A DNA stretch of 36,112 bases from Gammaproteobacteria bacterium (GCA_022820625.1 JAJEFE010000010.1:1-36112), one strand, 5' to 3'. Counted from the first letter of the stretch, positions 16,069 to 25,586 are shown. A program made the numbers and translations. Notes: a model not told the origin generated them from the letters alone.

Positions 16069-17829
16069 ATGAATCATCGTTGGCCATGCAGCGCCTTGAT
16101 TTTCGCGCTGCTGCTGATATCGCTACGTGTCCCTGCCCAGGACGGCGCTTCGGAGGGGCGGGATGGCGCGGCTGCGTCAGTGGCGCGCTACCTGGCAGAC
16201 GTCGCGTGGCTCGCGGACGATGCACGCGGCGGGCGCGGTCTCGGCACACCGGGCCTTGCAGCCTCGGCGGACTGGCTGGAAGAGCAATTCGCCGAGATTG
16301 GCCTTGCGCCCGCGGCGGGCGACGGCGGGTATCGTCAGAGCTTTCGGGCCGTGGCCGGCGTGGAACGGGGGCCGGCCACAAAGCTGTCCGTAGCGGGCGA
16401 CGACGTTACGGACGAAGACTTTGTTGTGCCCGGGTTCTCGGCCAGCACGGCCACTAGCGCGCCTGTCGTCTTTGCCGGCTGGGGCCTGGTATCCGAAGCA
16501 CATGGGATTGACGACTATGCGGATGTCGACGCGGAGGGCCGGATCGTCCTGGTCCGCCGCTTTGCGCCGCAGGACGGGGCTTTCGAAGACGACGCGCTTC
16601 GCCGGCGCCTGAGCGACCTTCGCTACAAGGCATTCACTGCCCGGGAGCATGGCGCGGTGGGCCTGCTGGTTGCCGATCTGGCCATCGACGGGGACGAGCA
16701 GGAAGAAGCGCCGTTGCCGGCGATGCGGGTCGATCCCCAAGGCGGTGCGGGCATCGCCGTGGCCGTCATCAAACGTGCCTGGGCCGAACGCATCCTCGAA
16801 GGCCCGGCGGATGTCAGCCTCACCACGGAGGTGGTCGAGCAAACTCACGAAGTCGACAACATCGTCGGCCGGCTATCGGCGGGCCAGCGCCTGCCCGGCG
16901 CCGTGGTGCTCGGCGCCCACTACGACCACCTGGGCTTCGGCGGCGCGTCGTCGCTCGCCCCGGATGCCCACGAACCGCACAACGGCGCCGACGACAACGC
17001 CTCCGGCACCGCGGCGCTTCTCGAGGCGGCCCGCGTGCTGTCCGCGCGCCGGGATGAACTTGGCCGCGACGTGATCTTCGTCGCCTTCACGGGCGAGGAA
17101 AACGGTCTGCTCGGATCCAGTCACTTCACCCGCGAACCGCCTCCCGGCGCCGCGCCCGACGGTCTGGTGGCCATGCTCAACATGGACATGGTGGGGCGTC
17201 TCAGAAACAACCGGCTGTCCGTTCTGGGCGGCGACTCGGCGGAGGAGTGGGAACGCGTGATCCAGCCGAACTGCGCAGCGCTTCAAATCGGCTGCGAACT
17301 TGGCGGCGACGGCTACGGCCCGTCGGACCAGATGTCCTTCTATACCGCCGGCGTCCCCGTCCTGCACTTTTTCACCGGCGCCCACGACGACTACCACAAG
17401 CCGTCCGACGACACGGCATTGATCAATGCCGGGGGAGGCGTGCGGATCGCCAACCTGGTCGCGGAAGTCGCGCTGGAATTGACCACGCTTGATGGTCTGA
17501 CCTACGTAGCCTCGGAAGCACCTGCGCCGCTGGGCGACGTGCGCAGCTACGGCGCGTCGCTGGGCACAATCCCCGATTACACGGGCTCGCCCGACGACCG
17601 TCCGGGCATGCGGCTGGCCGGCGTGCGCCCCGAAGGGCCTGCGGATCGGGCCGGTCTGCAACGCGGCGACTGGATCGTCGAACTCAGCGGCCGCGAGATT
17701 CGTGACATCTACGACCTGATGTACGTGCTGAGGGAAGCCAGGCCGGGCGAAGCAAGCACCATAGTCGTCGAACGGGAGGGGGAACAGCTTGAACTGCCCG
17801 TTACCTTTGGCGAAAGTACGGGCCGCTGA
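16069..17829 (+). CDS. M28-family metallopeptidase with PDZ domain
   Basis: A 586-residue secreted zinc aminopeptidase-type protein. A signal peptide ends near residue 24 (RVPAQ). A PA-like insert (~residues 110-270) precedes the M28 core: GAHYDHLG (His ~284), GADDNASGTAALLE (Asp), FTGEENGLLGS (catalytic Glu-Glu), NMDMVGR (Asp) and HDDYHKPSDD (His). All five metal positions are present, so it should be active. The end (~500-586) is a PDZ domain with LAGVRPEGPADRAGLQRGDWI. The start ATG 16069 fits the signal peptide; the frame opens earlier at 15901. It is divergent from the ECF operon. Confidence 0.93.
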   Translation: MNHRWPCSALIFALLLISLRVPAQDGASEGRDGAAASVARYLADVAWLADDARGGRGLGTPGLAASADWLEEQFAEIGLAPAAGDGGYRQSFRAVAGVERGPATKLSVAGDDVTDEDFVVPGFSASTATSAPVVFAGWGLVSEAHGIDDYADVDAEGRIVLVRRFAPQDGAFEDDALRRRLSDLRYKAFTAREHGAVGLLVADLAIDGDEQEEAPLPAMRVDPQGGAGIAVAVIKRAWAERILEGPADVSLTTEVVEQTHEVDNIVGRLSAGQRLPGAVVLGAHYDHLGFGGASSLAPDAHEPHNGADDNASGTAALLEAARVLSARRDELGRDVIFVAFTGEENGLLGSSHFTREPPPGAAPDGLVAMLNMDMVGRLRNNRLSVLGGDSAEEWERVIQPNCAALQIGCELGGDGYGPSDQMSFYTAGVPVLHFFTGAHDDYHKPSDDTALINAGGGVRIANLVAEVALELTTLDGLTYVASEAPAPLGDVRSYGASLGTIPDYTGSPDDRPGMRLAGVRPEGPADRAGLQRGDWIVELSGREIRDIYDLMYVLREARPGEASTIVVEREGEQLELPVTFGESTGR

Positions 17830-17942
17830 GCCTTTACGAGAGGGCCGATTACCTGGCCTGCAGATTGCCGGAAATTAATTGGATTACCCGTCTGCAAAGA
17901 GGCATATTGATCCAGACTGAACCAGTGGAAGGAGGCAATGCC

Positions 17943-18365
17943 ATGAAACTCCAATCTCTTGCAAGAGGCGTCATCGCAGGCGGCATTCTGAGTATTTGTA
18001 CCGGAGCCTTCGCTCACCATGGCGACGCGGGGCGATTCGAGGAAACCATCACCACACTGACGGGAACGGTTGTCGCCCTGCAGTTGGTCAACCCCCATTC
18101 GACGATCATTGTCGATGTCCCCGACGGGACCGGGACCCTGGTGCGGTGGCAGGCGGAACTGACTGGCGTGAACAACCTTTCGCGCTCCGGCTGGACCCGG
18201 GACACCCTGACGCCGGGAGACTCCATCTCGGTCTCCGGCCGGGTGATCAAGAGCGGAGCACCGTTCATCAACCTGACCGAACGCGCCAGAGTCGTGCGCA
18301 TGGATACCTGCGAGGAAATCTACCGCTCGCGATCCGATCCGGAAGGCCCGCTGCCATGCGAATAG
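17943..18365 (+). CDS. DUF6152 family periplasmic protein
   Basis: A 140-residue exported protein. The signal peptide ends at about residue 24 (TGAFA-HHG), leaving the His-His N-terminus usual for DUF6152. Family marks are LTGTVVALQLVNPHSTIIVDV, then the Trp in RWQAELTG, LSRSGWTRDTL, and PGDSISVSGRVIKSG. The fold is probably a small OB-like beta barrel; the role is unknown, and the family often sits beside exported oxidoreductases or metal-related proteins. GGAGG seven bases before the ATG gives a strong start. It overlaps the next gene by 10 bases. A remnant of a second DUF6152 gene lies at 22543-22635. Confidence 0.88.
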   Translation: MKLQSLARGVIAGGILSICTGAFAHHGDAGRFEETITTLTGTVVALQLVNPHSTIIVDVPDGTGTLVRWQAELTGVNNLSRSGWTRDTLTPGDSISVSGRVIKSGAPFINLTERARVVRMDTCEEIYRSRSDPEGPLPCE

Positions 18366-19993
18366 GCTGGGGCGCAACGCCCGGGGCCTTCGCCGGCCTG
18401 TCCCTGGTCGGGCTGGCTGCCATCGGCGGCTGCGGCAACGGTCCTGCGCAGCAGGAGAACGCCGCCCTCGAGTCGAGCGGCGAAACGGGGACGGCGCTTC
18501 GCCAGACTGCCTACATCAAGGCATCCAACACCGGCTTCGGCGACGAATTCGGGGCCGGGGGCACGCTCCAGGGCAACGCCGTTGCGCTGAGCGCCGACGG
18601 CACAACGCTGGCCGTCGGCGCCCCCTTCGAGAGCGGCGGCTCCAGCGGCATCGGCGGCGCCCAGAATGACGATTCCTCTTACGGCGCCGGCGCCGTCTTC
18701 GTCTTCACCCGCGACGGCGACGACTGGCGGCAACAGGCTTACGTCAAGGCCTCCAACCCGGGGCTGGCCGACAATTTCGGCTACATGATCGCCCTGAGCG
18801 AAAATGGCAACACGATGGCGGTTGCGGCTCCGTTCGAGGCCAGCGCGGCCACCGGCATCGACGGCGATCAGAACGATGATTCCATATCGCAGGCTGGCGC
18901 CGTCTACGTGTTTGAGCGAAGCGGCGAAACCTGGTCGCAGCAGACCTACATCAAGGCGTCCAATACCGGTGAGGACGGCATCGGCGACGCACTGGACGAC
19001 GGCGACCAGTTCGGTTTTTCCATCGCGCTGAGCGCCGACGGCGGCACACTGGCGGTCGGCGCGATCTCCGAGGACAGCGGTGCAGCCGGCGTCGGCGGCG
19101 ATCAGGCCGACAATTCGGCCCTTTCTGCCGGCGCGGTGTATGTCTTTGAGCGCGGTGGCGACGCCTGGACACAGCAGGCCTACGTGAAACCGTCGAATCC
19201 GGACGGCGGCGACCTGTTCGGCTACAGCCTTGCGCTCACGGCCGACGGCAACGTGATGGCTGCCGCCGCCTATGACGAGGACGGCTCATTGGCGGGAACC
19301 AACGATACCCAGGACAACGAAGTAAACGGCACCGGCGCGATCTACGTCTTTTCGCGCGACGGCGGCGAATGGGCGCAACAGGCCTATCTGAAGGCGTCAA
19401 ACTCCGAACGGAACGATTCGCTCGGCGTCGCCGTCGCCATCAGCGCCGACGGCAACACGGTGGTCGGTACGGCGCTGGACGAGGACGGCATGACTACCGG
19501 AGTCAATTCCGCTCCGGTGCCGGACATGGAAAGCAACCTTTCCACGGGTGCCGTGTACGTTTACGCGAGGGATAGCGGCGGCTGGACGGAGCAAGCCTAC
19601 ATCAAGGCTTCAAACACCGGCGCCAATGATATCTTCGGGGCCCGCCTCGCCCTGAGCGCAGACGGCCGCGCGCTGGCGGTGGCGGCGCAACTGGAAGACA
19701 GCGCCGGCCAGGGCATTGACGCGGTCCAGAACGACGATTCGGCCGAGGAAGCCGGCGCCGTGTACCTGTTCACCCACGACGGCTCCGCATGGGTCCAGAG
19801 CGCATACCTGAAGGGCTCCAATACCGAGGCGTTCGACGAGTTCGGCAGCGCCGTCGCGCTCAACGGCGACGGCACCTTGTTGGCAGTCGGCGCACGCGGC
19901 GAGGACAGCGCCGCCACGGGCCTCATTGGCGATCAGGCCGACAATTCTGCCTTCGAATCGGGTGCCGTCTACGTGTTCAGCCGCGCGCCGTAG
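18356..19993 (+). CDS. Seven-repeat beta-propeller lipoprotein (FG-GAP / integrin-alpha-like)
   Basis: A 545-residue lipoprotein: signal peptide with Cys near residue 26 (GLAAIGGC). The rest is seven repeats of about 65-80 residues. Each runs Y(I/V/L)K-x-SN, an Asp/Asn-rich turn, xFG, (A/S)LSADG-x-TLAVGA, a DxDxDN-like acidic turn (GDQxDNS) and GAVYVFxR. The first-line marks occur near 18511, 18739, 18940, 19183, 19384, 19594 and 19801. Seven blades would close one propeller, and the acidic turns could bind calcium. The start ATG 18356 overlaps the DUF6152 gene by 10 bases, so the two are coupled. Likely a surface or periplasmic binding protein; ligand unknown. Confidence 0.85.
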   Translation: MRIGWGATPGAFAGLSLVGLAAIGGCGNGPAQQENAALESSGETGTALRQTAYIKASNTGFGDEFGAGGTLQGNAVALSADGTTLAVGAPFESGGSSGIGGAQNDDSSYGAGAVFVFTRDGDDWRQQAYVKASNPGLADNFGYMIALSENGNTMAVAAPFEASAATGIDGDQNDDSISQAGAVYVFERSGETWSQQTYIKASNTGEDGIGDALDDGDQFGFSIALSADGGTLAVGAISEDSGAAGVGGDQADNSALSAGAVYVFERGGDAWTQQAYVKPSNPDGGDLFGYSLALTADGNVMAAAAYDEDGSLAGTNDTQDNEVNGTGAIYVFSRDGGEWAQQAYLKASNSERNDSLGVAVAISADGNTVVGTALDEDGMTTGVNSAPVPDMESNLSTGAVYVYARDSGGWTEQAYIKASNTGANDIFGARLALSADGRALAVAAQLEDSAGQGIDAVQNDDSAEEAGAVYLFTHDGSAWVQSAYLKGSNTEAFDEFGSAVALNGDGTLLAVGARGEDSAATGLIGDQADNSAFESGAVYVFSRAP

Positions 19994-20042
19994 CGGGTAT
20001 CGCGCATCGGCTCGTACGCCCGTCCGAGCCGATAAGATTTGT

Positions 20043-20048
20043 TATAGT
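20043..20048 (+). promoter_or_regulatory. Possible -10 box before the amidohydrolase at 20143
   Basis: TATAGT within an AT-richer patch (GATTTGTTATAGTC) in an otherwise GC-rich gap (19994-20142). No good -35 is seen 16-18 bases upstream, so this rests on the hexamer alone. Confidence 0.3.
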
Positions 20049-20142
20049 CGCGCGGCTCCGACCCCACGAGACCGGAGCGCAGCGCCCCGGGCGGTTATCA
20101 TCCGCCGCACATTTTCACGGTCATCCCGGAGCGGCAACCGAA

Positions 20143-21162
20143 ATGATCATCGATGCCCACGCACATACCGCATCCCCTCCCTCCCTGGCGGGCTACAAGG
20201 CCGGCCTTCTGTCGCACCGCGGCGCCCACGGACGCGGCAAGGTGCCGTATACCGAGGAACAGCTCAGGGCAGCCTGGCACCGCGTCGAAATGGCGCCTGC
20301 CGGACACATGGAGCACATGGATTACTGCGGCATCGACGTGCAGCTCATCTCGCCGCGCCCGTTCCAGACCATGCATTCGGAGAAACCGGGCTACCTGGTG
20401 GAGTGGTACATCCACGAGGTCAACCGGATCATCCATGACAGCGCGAAACTGTTCCCGGACAGGATCATCGGCGTGGGCGGCCTGCCCCAGCAGGCGGGCG
20501 AGCCCGTCGAGGTGGTCTTCGGGGAGATGGAGCATTGCGTGAAGGAGTACGGCTTCAAGGGGTTCCTGATGAACCCCGATCCGTACGAAAACGACGGCAA
20601 CGAGGCGCCGCGGCTGGGCGACCGCTACTGGTATCCGCTGTACGAGAAGGCGTGCGAACTGGACGTGCCGCTGCACCTGCACACCGCCGGATCGCGGCGC
20701 CCGCAGAAGACACCGTACAGCATGCACTTCGTCAACGAGGAAACGACGGCCGTGTACGGGTTGGTCAACTCCACGGTATTCGAGGACTTCCCGGACCTGA
20801 AGATCATCTGCTCCCACGGGGGCGGCGCGATTCCCTACCAGGTCGGGCGCTTCAACGCCTCGTCGGCGCGCCGGCCTGGCGCCACTGCCGCGACGCTGTT
20901 CCAGAGCCGCATGCGCAAAATGTATTTCGACACCGTGCTCTACTCGAAGGAAGCCCTGGAACTGCTGATCAAGGTGGTCGGCCCGGATAACCTGCTGTTC
21001 GGCTCCGAGTGCCCGGGCGTGGGGTCGTCGATCAATCCCGAGACCGGAGAGACGTACGACAAGATCGCGCCGATGATCCAGGGATTCGACTGGCTGTCGG
21101 AGGAAGACAAGTCCAAGATCTTCGAGGGCAACGCCAGGCGGCTTTACAAGCTGGACGTCTGA
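20143..21162 (+). CDS. Amidohydrolase family 2 protein (LigJ/ACMSD-like)
   Basis: A 339-residue cytoplasmic TIM-barrel metal enzyme of the amidohydrolase 2 family. It opens MIIDAHAHT, the metal-binding Hx[16 protein letters not shown] (~residue 140), HLHTAG (~182), [15 protein letters not shown] (~223) and [12 protein letters not shown] (~287) follow. The NPDP and HGGGAVPY-like blocks and the closing FEGNARRLY resemble 4-oxalomesaconate hydratase LigJ of the protocatechuate 4,5-cleavage pathway more than ACMSD. No other ligA/B/C-type gene is in the window, so the substrate is open. The FAH-family enzyme at 6695 is too far away to link. The start ATG 20143 has GGAGCGG upstream. Confidence 0.85.
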   Translation: MIIDAHAHTASPPSLAGYKAGLLSHRGAHGRGKVPYTEEQLRAAWHRVEMAPAGHMEHMDYCGIDVQLISPRPFQTMHSEKPGYLVEWYIHEVNRIIHDSAKLFPDRIIGVGGLPQQAGEPVEVVFGEMEHCVKEYGFKGFLMNPDPYENDGNEAPRLGDRYWYPLYEKACELDVPLHLHTAGSRRPQKTPYSMHFVNEETTAVYGLVNSTVFEDFPDLKIICSHGGGAIPYQVGRFNASSARRPGATAATLFQSRMRKMYFDTVLYSKEALELLIKVVGPDNLLFGSECPGVGSSINPETGETYDKIAPMIQGFDWLSEEDKSKIFEGNARRLYKLDV

Positions 21163-21238
21163 AGCGGGGTATCCCGCTTTGGCCGCGCGACGGACAGCCA
21201 TTATCCTGTGTAACCGAACAACACAACGGGGAGATGTC

Positions 21239-22501
21239 ATGAGAATCCCGGTTTCTATGCTAGCGCTGCTGCTGTCTGGAAGCGCCTGGGCACAGACGAT
21301 CATTCACGCTGGGCAACTGTTCGACGCGGCCGCCGGCGAAGTGGTGGAAACAGCGACCATCGTGGTGGAGGGCGATCGAATCGCGGACGTGCAGATGGGC
21401 TATGTGGGCGAACCGGACGTTGACCTGACCGGCGCCTTTGTCATGCCGGGCTGGATCGATGCGCACGTGCATGTCGGCGGCGAGTTGAGTCCCGACAGTT
21501 TCGTCGAGGAGTTCACTCTGGAACCCGCGGACCTGGCGTTGCGGGCAGTTCCCTACGCGGAACGGACACTGATGGCGGGATTCACCACCGTACGGGATCT
21601 GGGCACCGACCACCTTGTGGCCCAATCCGTTCGCCGGGCGGTTGCCGAAGGGCGCATTGTCGGGCCGCGCATCTTCACCGCCGGCAAGAGTCTCGCCACC
21701 ACCGGCGGACACGCCGATCCGACCAACGGCGTCAACAGGGCGCTGCGAGGCGATCCGGGGCCGGCGGAAGGCGTCGTCAACGGTGTGGACGATGCCTACG
21801 AAGCGGTGCGCGCCCGCTACAAGGAAGGTTCGGACCTGATCAAGATCACCGCCACGGGAGGCGTGCTCAGTCAGGCCGCGAGCGGCGAGAACCCGCAGTT
21901 CACGGAGGCCGAAATCGCCGCCATCGTCGCCGCGGCCCGGGATTACGGTTATCGCGTGGCCGCCCACGCCCATGGCACAGAAGGCATGCGACGCGCCGTG
22001 GTCGCCGGCGTCGACTCCATCGAGCACGGCACCTACATGTCCGATGAGGTGATGGAATTGATGAAGGAGCGAGGCACCTGGTACGTGCCGACCATCAGCG
22101 CCGGCATATTCGTGGGCGAGCAAGCCGAAGTCGAGGGCTACTTTTCCGAGTTGGTGCGCCCCAAGGCCGCGGCCATCGGTCCGGTGATCGCCGAGACTTT
22201 CGCCCGAGCCTACCGGGCCGGGGTCCCGATCGCATTCGGCACCGACACCGGAGTTTCGCCCCACGGCGACAACTGGAAGGAGTTCGTCTACATGGTGGAC
22301 GCGGGCATGCCGGCCATGGAGGCGATCGCGAGTGCGACCAGGAGCGCGGCCGTGCTCCTGAACCAATGGGAGAACCTGGGCTCCATCGAGCCGGGCAAGT
22401 ACGCGGACATCATCGCCGTGCCCGGCGATCCCCGCGAGGACGTGGACGAGTTCGGGCGGGTGAACTTCGTGATGAAGGGCGGCCAAGTCTTCAAGCAGTG
22501 A
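21239..22501 (+). CDS. Exported imidazolonepropionase-like amidohydrolase
   Basis: A 420-residue amidohydrolase with a signal peptide ending near residue 18 (GSAWA-QT), so periplasmic. Metal-site motifs are DAHVHVGGE (~residue 77), the lysine in [11 protein letters not shown] (~201), VAAHAHG (~241), SIEHGTYM and the late Asp in [12 protein letters not shown] (~340). This is the group of Xaa-Pro dipeptidase / aryldialkylphosphatase-like enzymes (Sgx9260 type) that act on N-acyl or dipeptide substrates. The start ATG 21239 has GGGGAGA upstream and leads straight into the signal peptide. It follows the cytoplasmic amidohydrolase by 76 bases, perhaps in one transcript. Confidence 0.9.
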   Translation: MRIPVSMLALLLSGSAWAQTIIHAGQLFDAAAGEVVETATIVVEGDRIADVQMGYVGEPDVDLTGAFVMPGWIDAHVHVGGELSPDSFVEEFTLEPADLALRAVPYAERTLMAGFTTVRDLGTDHLVAQSVRRAVAEGRIVGPRIFTAGKSLATTGGHADPTNGVNRALRGDPGPAEGVVNGVDDAYEAVRARYKEGSDLIKITATGGVLSQAASGENPQFTEAEIAAIVAAARDYGYRVAAHAHGTEGMRRAVVAGVDSIEHGTYMSDEVMELMKERGTWYVPTISAGIFVGEQAEVEGYFSELVRPKAAAIGPVIAETFARAYRAGVPIAFGTDTGVSPHGDNWKEFVYMVDAGMPAMEAIASATRSAAVLLNQWENLGSIEPGKYADIIAVPGDPREDVDEFGRVNFVMKGGQVFKQ

Positions 22502-22542
22502 TCAGGCAAGCGACTGCTGTGCTTTCGGTAACCGAAACGTAG

Positions 22543-22635
22543 GCGGAATCCGTGTCCGCCGGGGACAAGGTGATCGTCACGGGCTGGCCCGCACGGGACG
22601 GCTCCCGTCAGGTGCGCGCAAGGACAATCGTGATT
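22543..22635 (+). pseudogene. C-terminal remnant of a DUF6152 gene
   Basis: Reading from the codon after the TAG at 22540, the frame gives AESVSAGDKVIVTGWPARDG and then SRQVRARTIVI, running into the tRNA-Thr gene. This matches the C-terminal strand pair of DUF6152 proteins (compare PGDSISVSGRVIKSG in the intact gene at 17943). No start codon, signal peptide or N-terminal half remains. It also contains a small hairpin, ACGGGA (22593-22598) with TCCCGT (22603-22608). Confidence 0.5.
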
Positions 22636-22636
22636 A

Positions 22637-22712
22637 TGGTGCCGGCAGAGAGACTCGAACTCCCGACCTGAGGTTTACAAAACCCCTGCTCTACCAACTG
22701 AGCTATACCGGC
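22637..22712 (-). tRNA. tRNA-Thr (anticodon UGU)
   Basis: A 76-base cloverleaf on the minus strand. The acceptor arm GCCGGTA pairs with TGCCGGC; the D-arm is AGCTCAGTTGGTAGAGC. The anticodon loop TTTGTAA carries TGT, and the T-arm contains GTTCGAGTC. The CCA end is encoded (22639-22637). UGU reads ACA and other ACN codons. It lies downstream of the methyltransferase gene on the same strand. Confidence 0.96.
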
Positions 22713-22736
22713 ACGGGATGGGGGGTACGGGATGGG

Positions 22737-22764
22737 GCGGCGCACGCGCTGACGCGTGCGCCGC
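22737..22764 (-). terminator. Strong GC hairpin between the methyltransferase gene and tRNA-Thr
   Basis: GCGGCGCACGCG (22737-22748) and CGCGTGCGCCGC (22753-22764) form a perfect 12-base-pair stem with a CTGA loop (TCAG on the minus strand). It lies after the methyltransferase stop and before the tRNA on the transcribed strand. No T-run follows, so it may be a processing or attenuation structure. The direct repeat CCCCATCCCGT lies between it and the tRNA. I see no good tRNA promoter here. Confidence 0.45.
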
Positions 22765-22833
22765 TCACCTTGCTTGTCGCAGAAAAGGGGGAGGCCGGCT
22801 CTGCCGGGATCCCCGCTCGCTTCCGTCCCCGGG

Positions 22834-23565
22834 TTATTCGGGCTTCCGCGCCCTGAACAGCATCCGGTCGGTTGCGCCCTGGATCGCCGGATCGAAAACG
22901 CGCAGCATGTGATCGTCATCCGGATTCATCAGGATGTCCGACTCGGCCTCGATCACGAAACCGGCCTGGGTGATCAGCTCCCGGGCCTTGGACGCTTCCA
23001 TGCGGTGAAGCTCGGCGTTGTCCTGGCCGGCAACGCCCACGTGGTCCGTGATCCCGAGTACACCGCCGGGTGCGAGCGCATCGTAGATGCCGCCGAGGAA
23101 TCCCAGGCCGACCTCGTCGCCGCGATTGGCCATGTCGTGCAGGTTCAATGCCGTAAACGCGGCGTCCGCCTCGACGGGCAGGTCGATAGCCGTGCCTTGC
23201 GTGTAGATGACCTCCACGTTTCCAAGGCGCTCCGCCCGGGCCGCTGCCGCGTCTGCAAAGCGCTCACGCATTCGCTCCGCATTCTGCGAGTACACGGTGC
23301 CGTCCGGCCCGACCGCCGCGGACAGCACTTCGGTATACCAGCCGCCGCCCGCGATCGCCTCGAGCACGTTCATGCCTTCCCCGATACCTACGAAGTTCAA
23401 CACTTCCGAGGGCATTCGGGACGCATCCCGTTCCTTCTCTTCAGCCGGCCGCTCCTCGGCCATCAGCGCCGCATCGAATCCCGGCGCCAATTGCGCCCAT
23501 GCGCCGCCGGCGAACATCGCCGCGCATGCCGCCGCGGCAATCAGCAATCCTCTACTCGTCCTCAT
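22834..23565 (-). CDS. Exported class I methyltransferase-like protein
   Basis: A 243-residue protein with a signal peptide ending near residue 25 (GGAWA-QL), similar to the predicted methyltransferases of COG4798. The SAM-fold core has MNVLEAIAGGGWYTEVLSAAVGPDG (~residues 65-89; motif I glycines), VEVIYTQG, ALNLHDMANRG and LAPGGVLGITDHVG (~residues 168-181). SAM is not expected in the periplasm, so its activity there is unclear. The start ATG 23565 has GGGAGAA upstream; the frame is open to 23604, but the signal peptide fits the inner start. It lies 51 bases downstream of ddl and may share its transcript. Confidence 0.85.
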   Translation of the reverse strand: MRTSRGLLIAAAACAAMFAGGAWAQLAPGFDAALMAEERPAEEKERDASRMPSEVLNFVGIGEGMNVLEAIAGGGWYTEVLSAAVGPDGTVYSQNAERMRERFADAAAARAERLGNVEVIYTQGTAIDLPVEADAAFTALNLHDMANRGDEVGLGFLGGIYDALAPGGVLGITDHVGVAGQDNAELHRMEASKARELITQAGFVIEAESDILMNPDDDHMLRVFDPAIQGATDRMLFRARKPE

Positions 23566-23616
23566 GATCTTGTTCTCCCAAAAAAATTCAATTGACCCGC
23601 GCAAGAGCCGCGTATT

Positions 23617-24693
23617 CTACATCACGCAACCTGAGCGCAGTTCCAGGGCCAGCCCAAGCAAACGGTCGATCAATGCACTGTATTCCACGCCGCTTGCTTC
23701 CCAAAGGCGAGGATACATGCTGGACTCGGTGAATCCGGGCATGGTGTTGACTTCACTGATCCAGGCCTTGCCGGTGCCCCGCTCGAGCAGGAAGTCCACG
23801 CGGGCAAGTCCGGCACAGGCCAGCGCCTCAAACGACCGGATCGCCAGCGACTGAAGCTCCCGGGTCACCGGGTCGTCCAGCACCGCCGGCACGATCAACT
23901 CCGTGGCATCGTCGAAGTACTTGGCCTTGTAGTCGTAGAACTCCCGGCGGGGGCGTATTTCCCCGGGGACCGACGCCTGGGGATCGCTGTTGCCGAGGAT
24001 CGCGATTTCGATCTCGCGGGCGTCGATCCCGGGTTCCACCAACAGTCGCTCGTCGTATCGCGCGGCGAGGTCGAGGCCCGCTGCCAGTGCCTCGTGGTTG
24101 CCGGCTTTCGAGATGCCCACGCTGGAGCCGAGATTGGCGGGCTTCACGAACAGCGGGTAGGAGAACGACGACTCCAGGTCCGCGAGCACGCGTTCGCGCT
24201 CACCCTGCCATCTGCCGCGCTGAACCATGGTCCATGGCAGCGTCGGTATGGAATTGGAGCGAAATACATCCTTGGCCAGTCCCTTGTCCATGGCCACCGC
24301 GCTGGCGGCCACACCGCATCCCACGTAGGGCACGCCGCAGAATTCGAGCAGGCCCTGGAGCGTGCCGTCCTCGCCCATGGGGCCGTGCAAGAGCGGAAAG
24401 ACGGCGTCGACACCCGCGTTCGACAACAGGGACAGGGCTTCGGACAGGGCGCCGATGGAGTCCGTGGACGTGCCCGGTTCAGCCTCGTCGTGACCCGCCT
24501 CGGCGACACGGGAAAGTCGCTCGAGGACATCGTCGCCGACAGCCCATCTGCCGGATTTGGAGATACCGATCGGAACGACGTCGTACCGGGTGGTGTCGAT
24601 GGCGCCGAGCACGCCCCGGGCTGTCAGCAGGCTGATGTCGTGCTCGCCCGAGGTTCCGCCGAAGATGACGCCGATCCGCAGTCGTTCGGGCAC
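23617..24693 (-). CDS. ddl: D-alanine--D-alanine ligase
   Basis: A 358-residue ATP-grasp ligase that makes D-Ala-D-Ala for peptidoglycan. Visible are IGVIFGGTSGEHDISLLTAR at the start with the catalytic Glu, FPLLHGPMGEDGTLQG (~residue 96), FVKPANLGSSVGISK (ATP-grasp lid, ~residues 182-196), the REIEIAILGN block, YDYKAKY with the active-site Tyr-Lys region, and WISEVNTMPGFTESSMYP with metal-binding Glu and Asn. Length fits the DdlA-like forms. The start is GTG 24693 with GGTGAG upstream. It is not in the mur cluster with ftsQ, so a second ddl may exist elsewhere. Confidence 0.96.
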   Translation of the reverse strand: MPERLRIGVIFGGTSGEHDISLLTARGVLGAIDTTRYDVVPIGISKSGRWAVGDDVLERLSRVAEAGHDEAEPGTSTDSIGALSEALSLLSNAGVDAVFPLLHGPMGEDGTLQGLLEFCGVPYVGCGVAASAVAMDKGLAKDVFRSNSIPTLPWTMVQRGRWQGERERVLADLESSFSYPLFVKPANLGSSVGISKAGNHEALAAGLDLAARYDERLLVEPGIDAREIEIAILGNSDPQASVPGEIRPRREFYDYKAKYFDDATELIVPAVLDDPVTRELQSLAIRSFEALACAGLARVDFLLERGTGKAWISEVNTMPGFTESSMYPRLWEASGVEYSALIDRLLGLALELRSGCVM

Positions 24694-24809
24694 GGCTCAC
24701 CCGCCCCCGGGCGCGGCCCGCGCGACGATTGCCAGGGAGAAACCGGGCCGCACTCCAATCATGGCGCGAATGATAACGGTTATGTCGTCACCAACCTACC
24801 CGAAATCGC

Positions 24810-25586
24810 TCACCGGCCCTGGGGGCAGAGGTCCAGCTCTCCTGCGATGGAGCCGAGCCCCTCCAGCACCAGGTGAGGACGGTACTCGCAAGTTGTCTCC
24901 AACCATGGGGAGAGCCTTGTGGCGTCACCGCCGGTGAGGAAAACCGCCGGCTGTTCGTCCAGATCGCCGGCTACGGCAGACACGGCCCGGTCCAGGGCCC
25001 CGGCAAGTCCCAGCATCGCCCCCTTGGCCACCGCCTCATCCGTAGTGATCCCGAGCACCGCGGCGCCCTGGGCGGGCCGGGAATGGCCGCGGGTTTCGCC
25101 GATACCGCTGGTCTGCCGATCCAGCGCCGCGGCGATGACCCGCGGACCGGCGAGAATCACGCCGCCCAGGTGCCGTCCGCCCGAGTCGACCGCATCCAGT
25201 GTGACGGCCGTTCCCGCATCGATCACGCAGGCGGCGCCGGCCGCGAGCCTGAAGCCTGCGATCAGCGCCACCCATCGGTCCGAACCCATCCGCGAAGGGT
25301 CCGCGTAGGCGCAGCGGATGCCATGTCCCCGGTGTTCGGTGGTCACGAACTCGGGGACCAGGTCCCAACGCCGCTTCACCATTTCCTTGAAGGCGGAAAC
25401 GAATCCCTCACCCGCCACATTGACGGCCACTACGCGATCCGGACGCCCCTGCACAGCCCTGTCCAGCGATTCCAGTGCCGCACCCGGGATTCGTTCGTGG
25501 ACGGCTTCGCCGGGATCGACCAGGTCGCGCCCGGATACGCACGCCCACTTGATGCGGGTGTTGCCGATGTCCACGACGAGAATCAC
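24810..25586 (-). CDS. coaX: Type III pantothenate kinase
   Basis: A 258-residue kinase for the first step of coenzyme A synthesis, of the actin-like ASKHA fold. It starts ILVVDIGNTRIKWA (phosphate-1 motif DIGNT). DRWVALIAGFRLAAGAACVIDAGTAVTLDAV (~residues 104-134) contains the phosphate-2 region, and GGVILAGPRVIAAAL and FLTGGDATRL follow. The start is GTG 25586, which overlaps the birA stop (GTGA), so translation is coupled to birA; the frame opens at 25616 but those residues lie inside birA. This birA-coaX pair is common in gammaproteobacteria. Confidence 0.95.
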   Translation of the reverse strand: MILVVDIGNTRIKWACVSGRDLVDPGEAVHERIPGAALESLDRAVQGRPDRVVAVNVAGEGFVSAFKEMVKRRWDLVPEFVTTEHRGHGIRCAYADPSRMGSDRWVALIAGFRLAAGAACVIDAGTAVTLDAVDSGGRHLGGVILAGPRVIAAALDRQTSGIGETRGHSRPAQGAAVLGITTDEAVAKGAMLGLAGALDRAVSAVAGDLDEQPAVFLTGGDATRLSPWLETTCEYRPHLVLEGLGSIAGELDLCPQGR

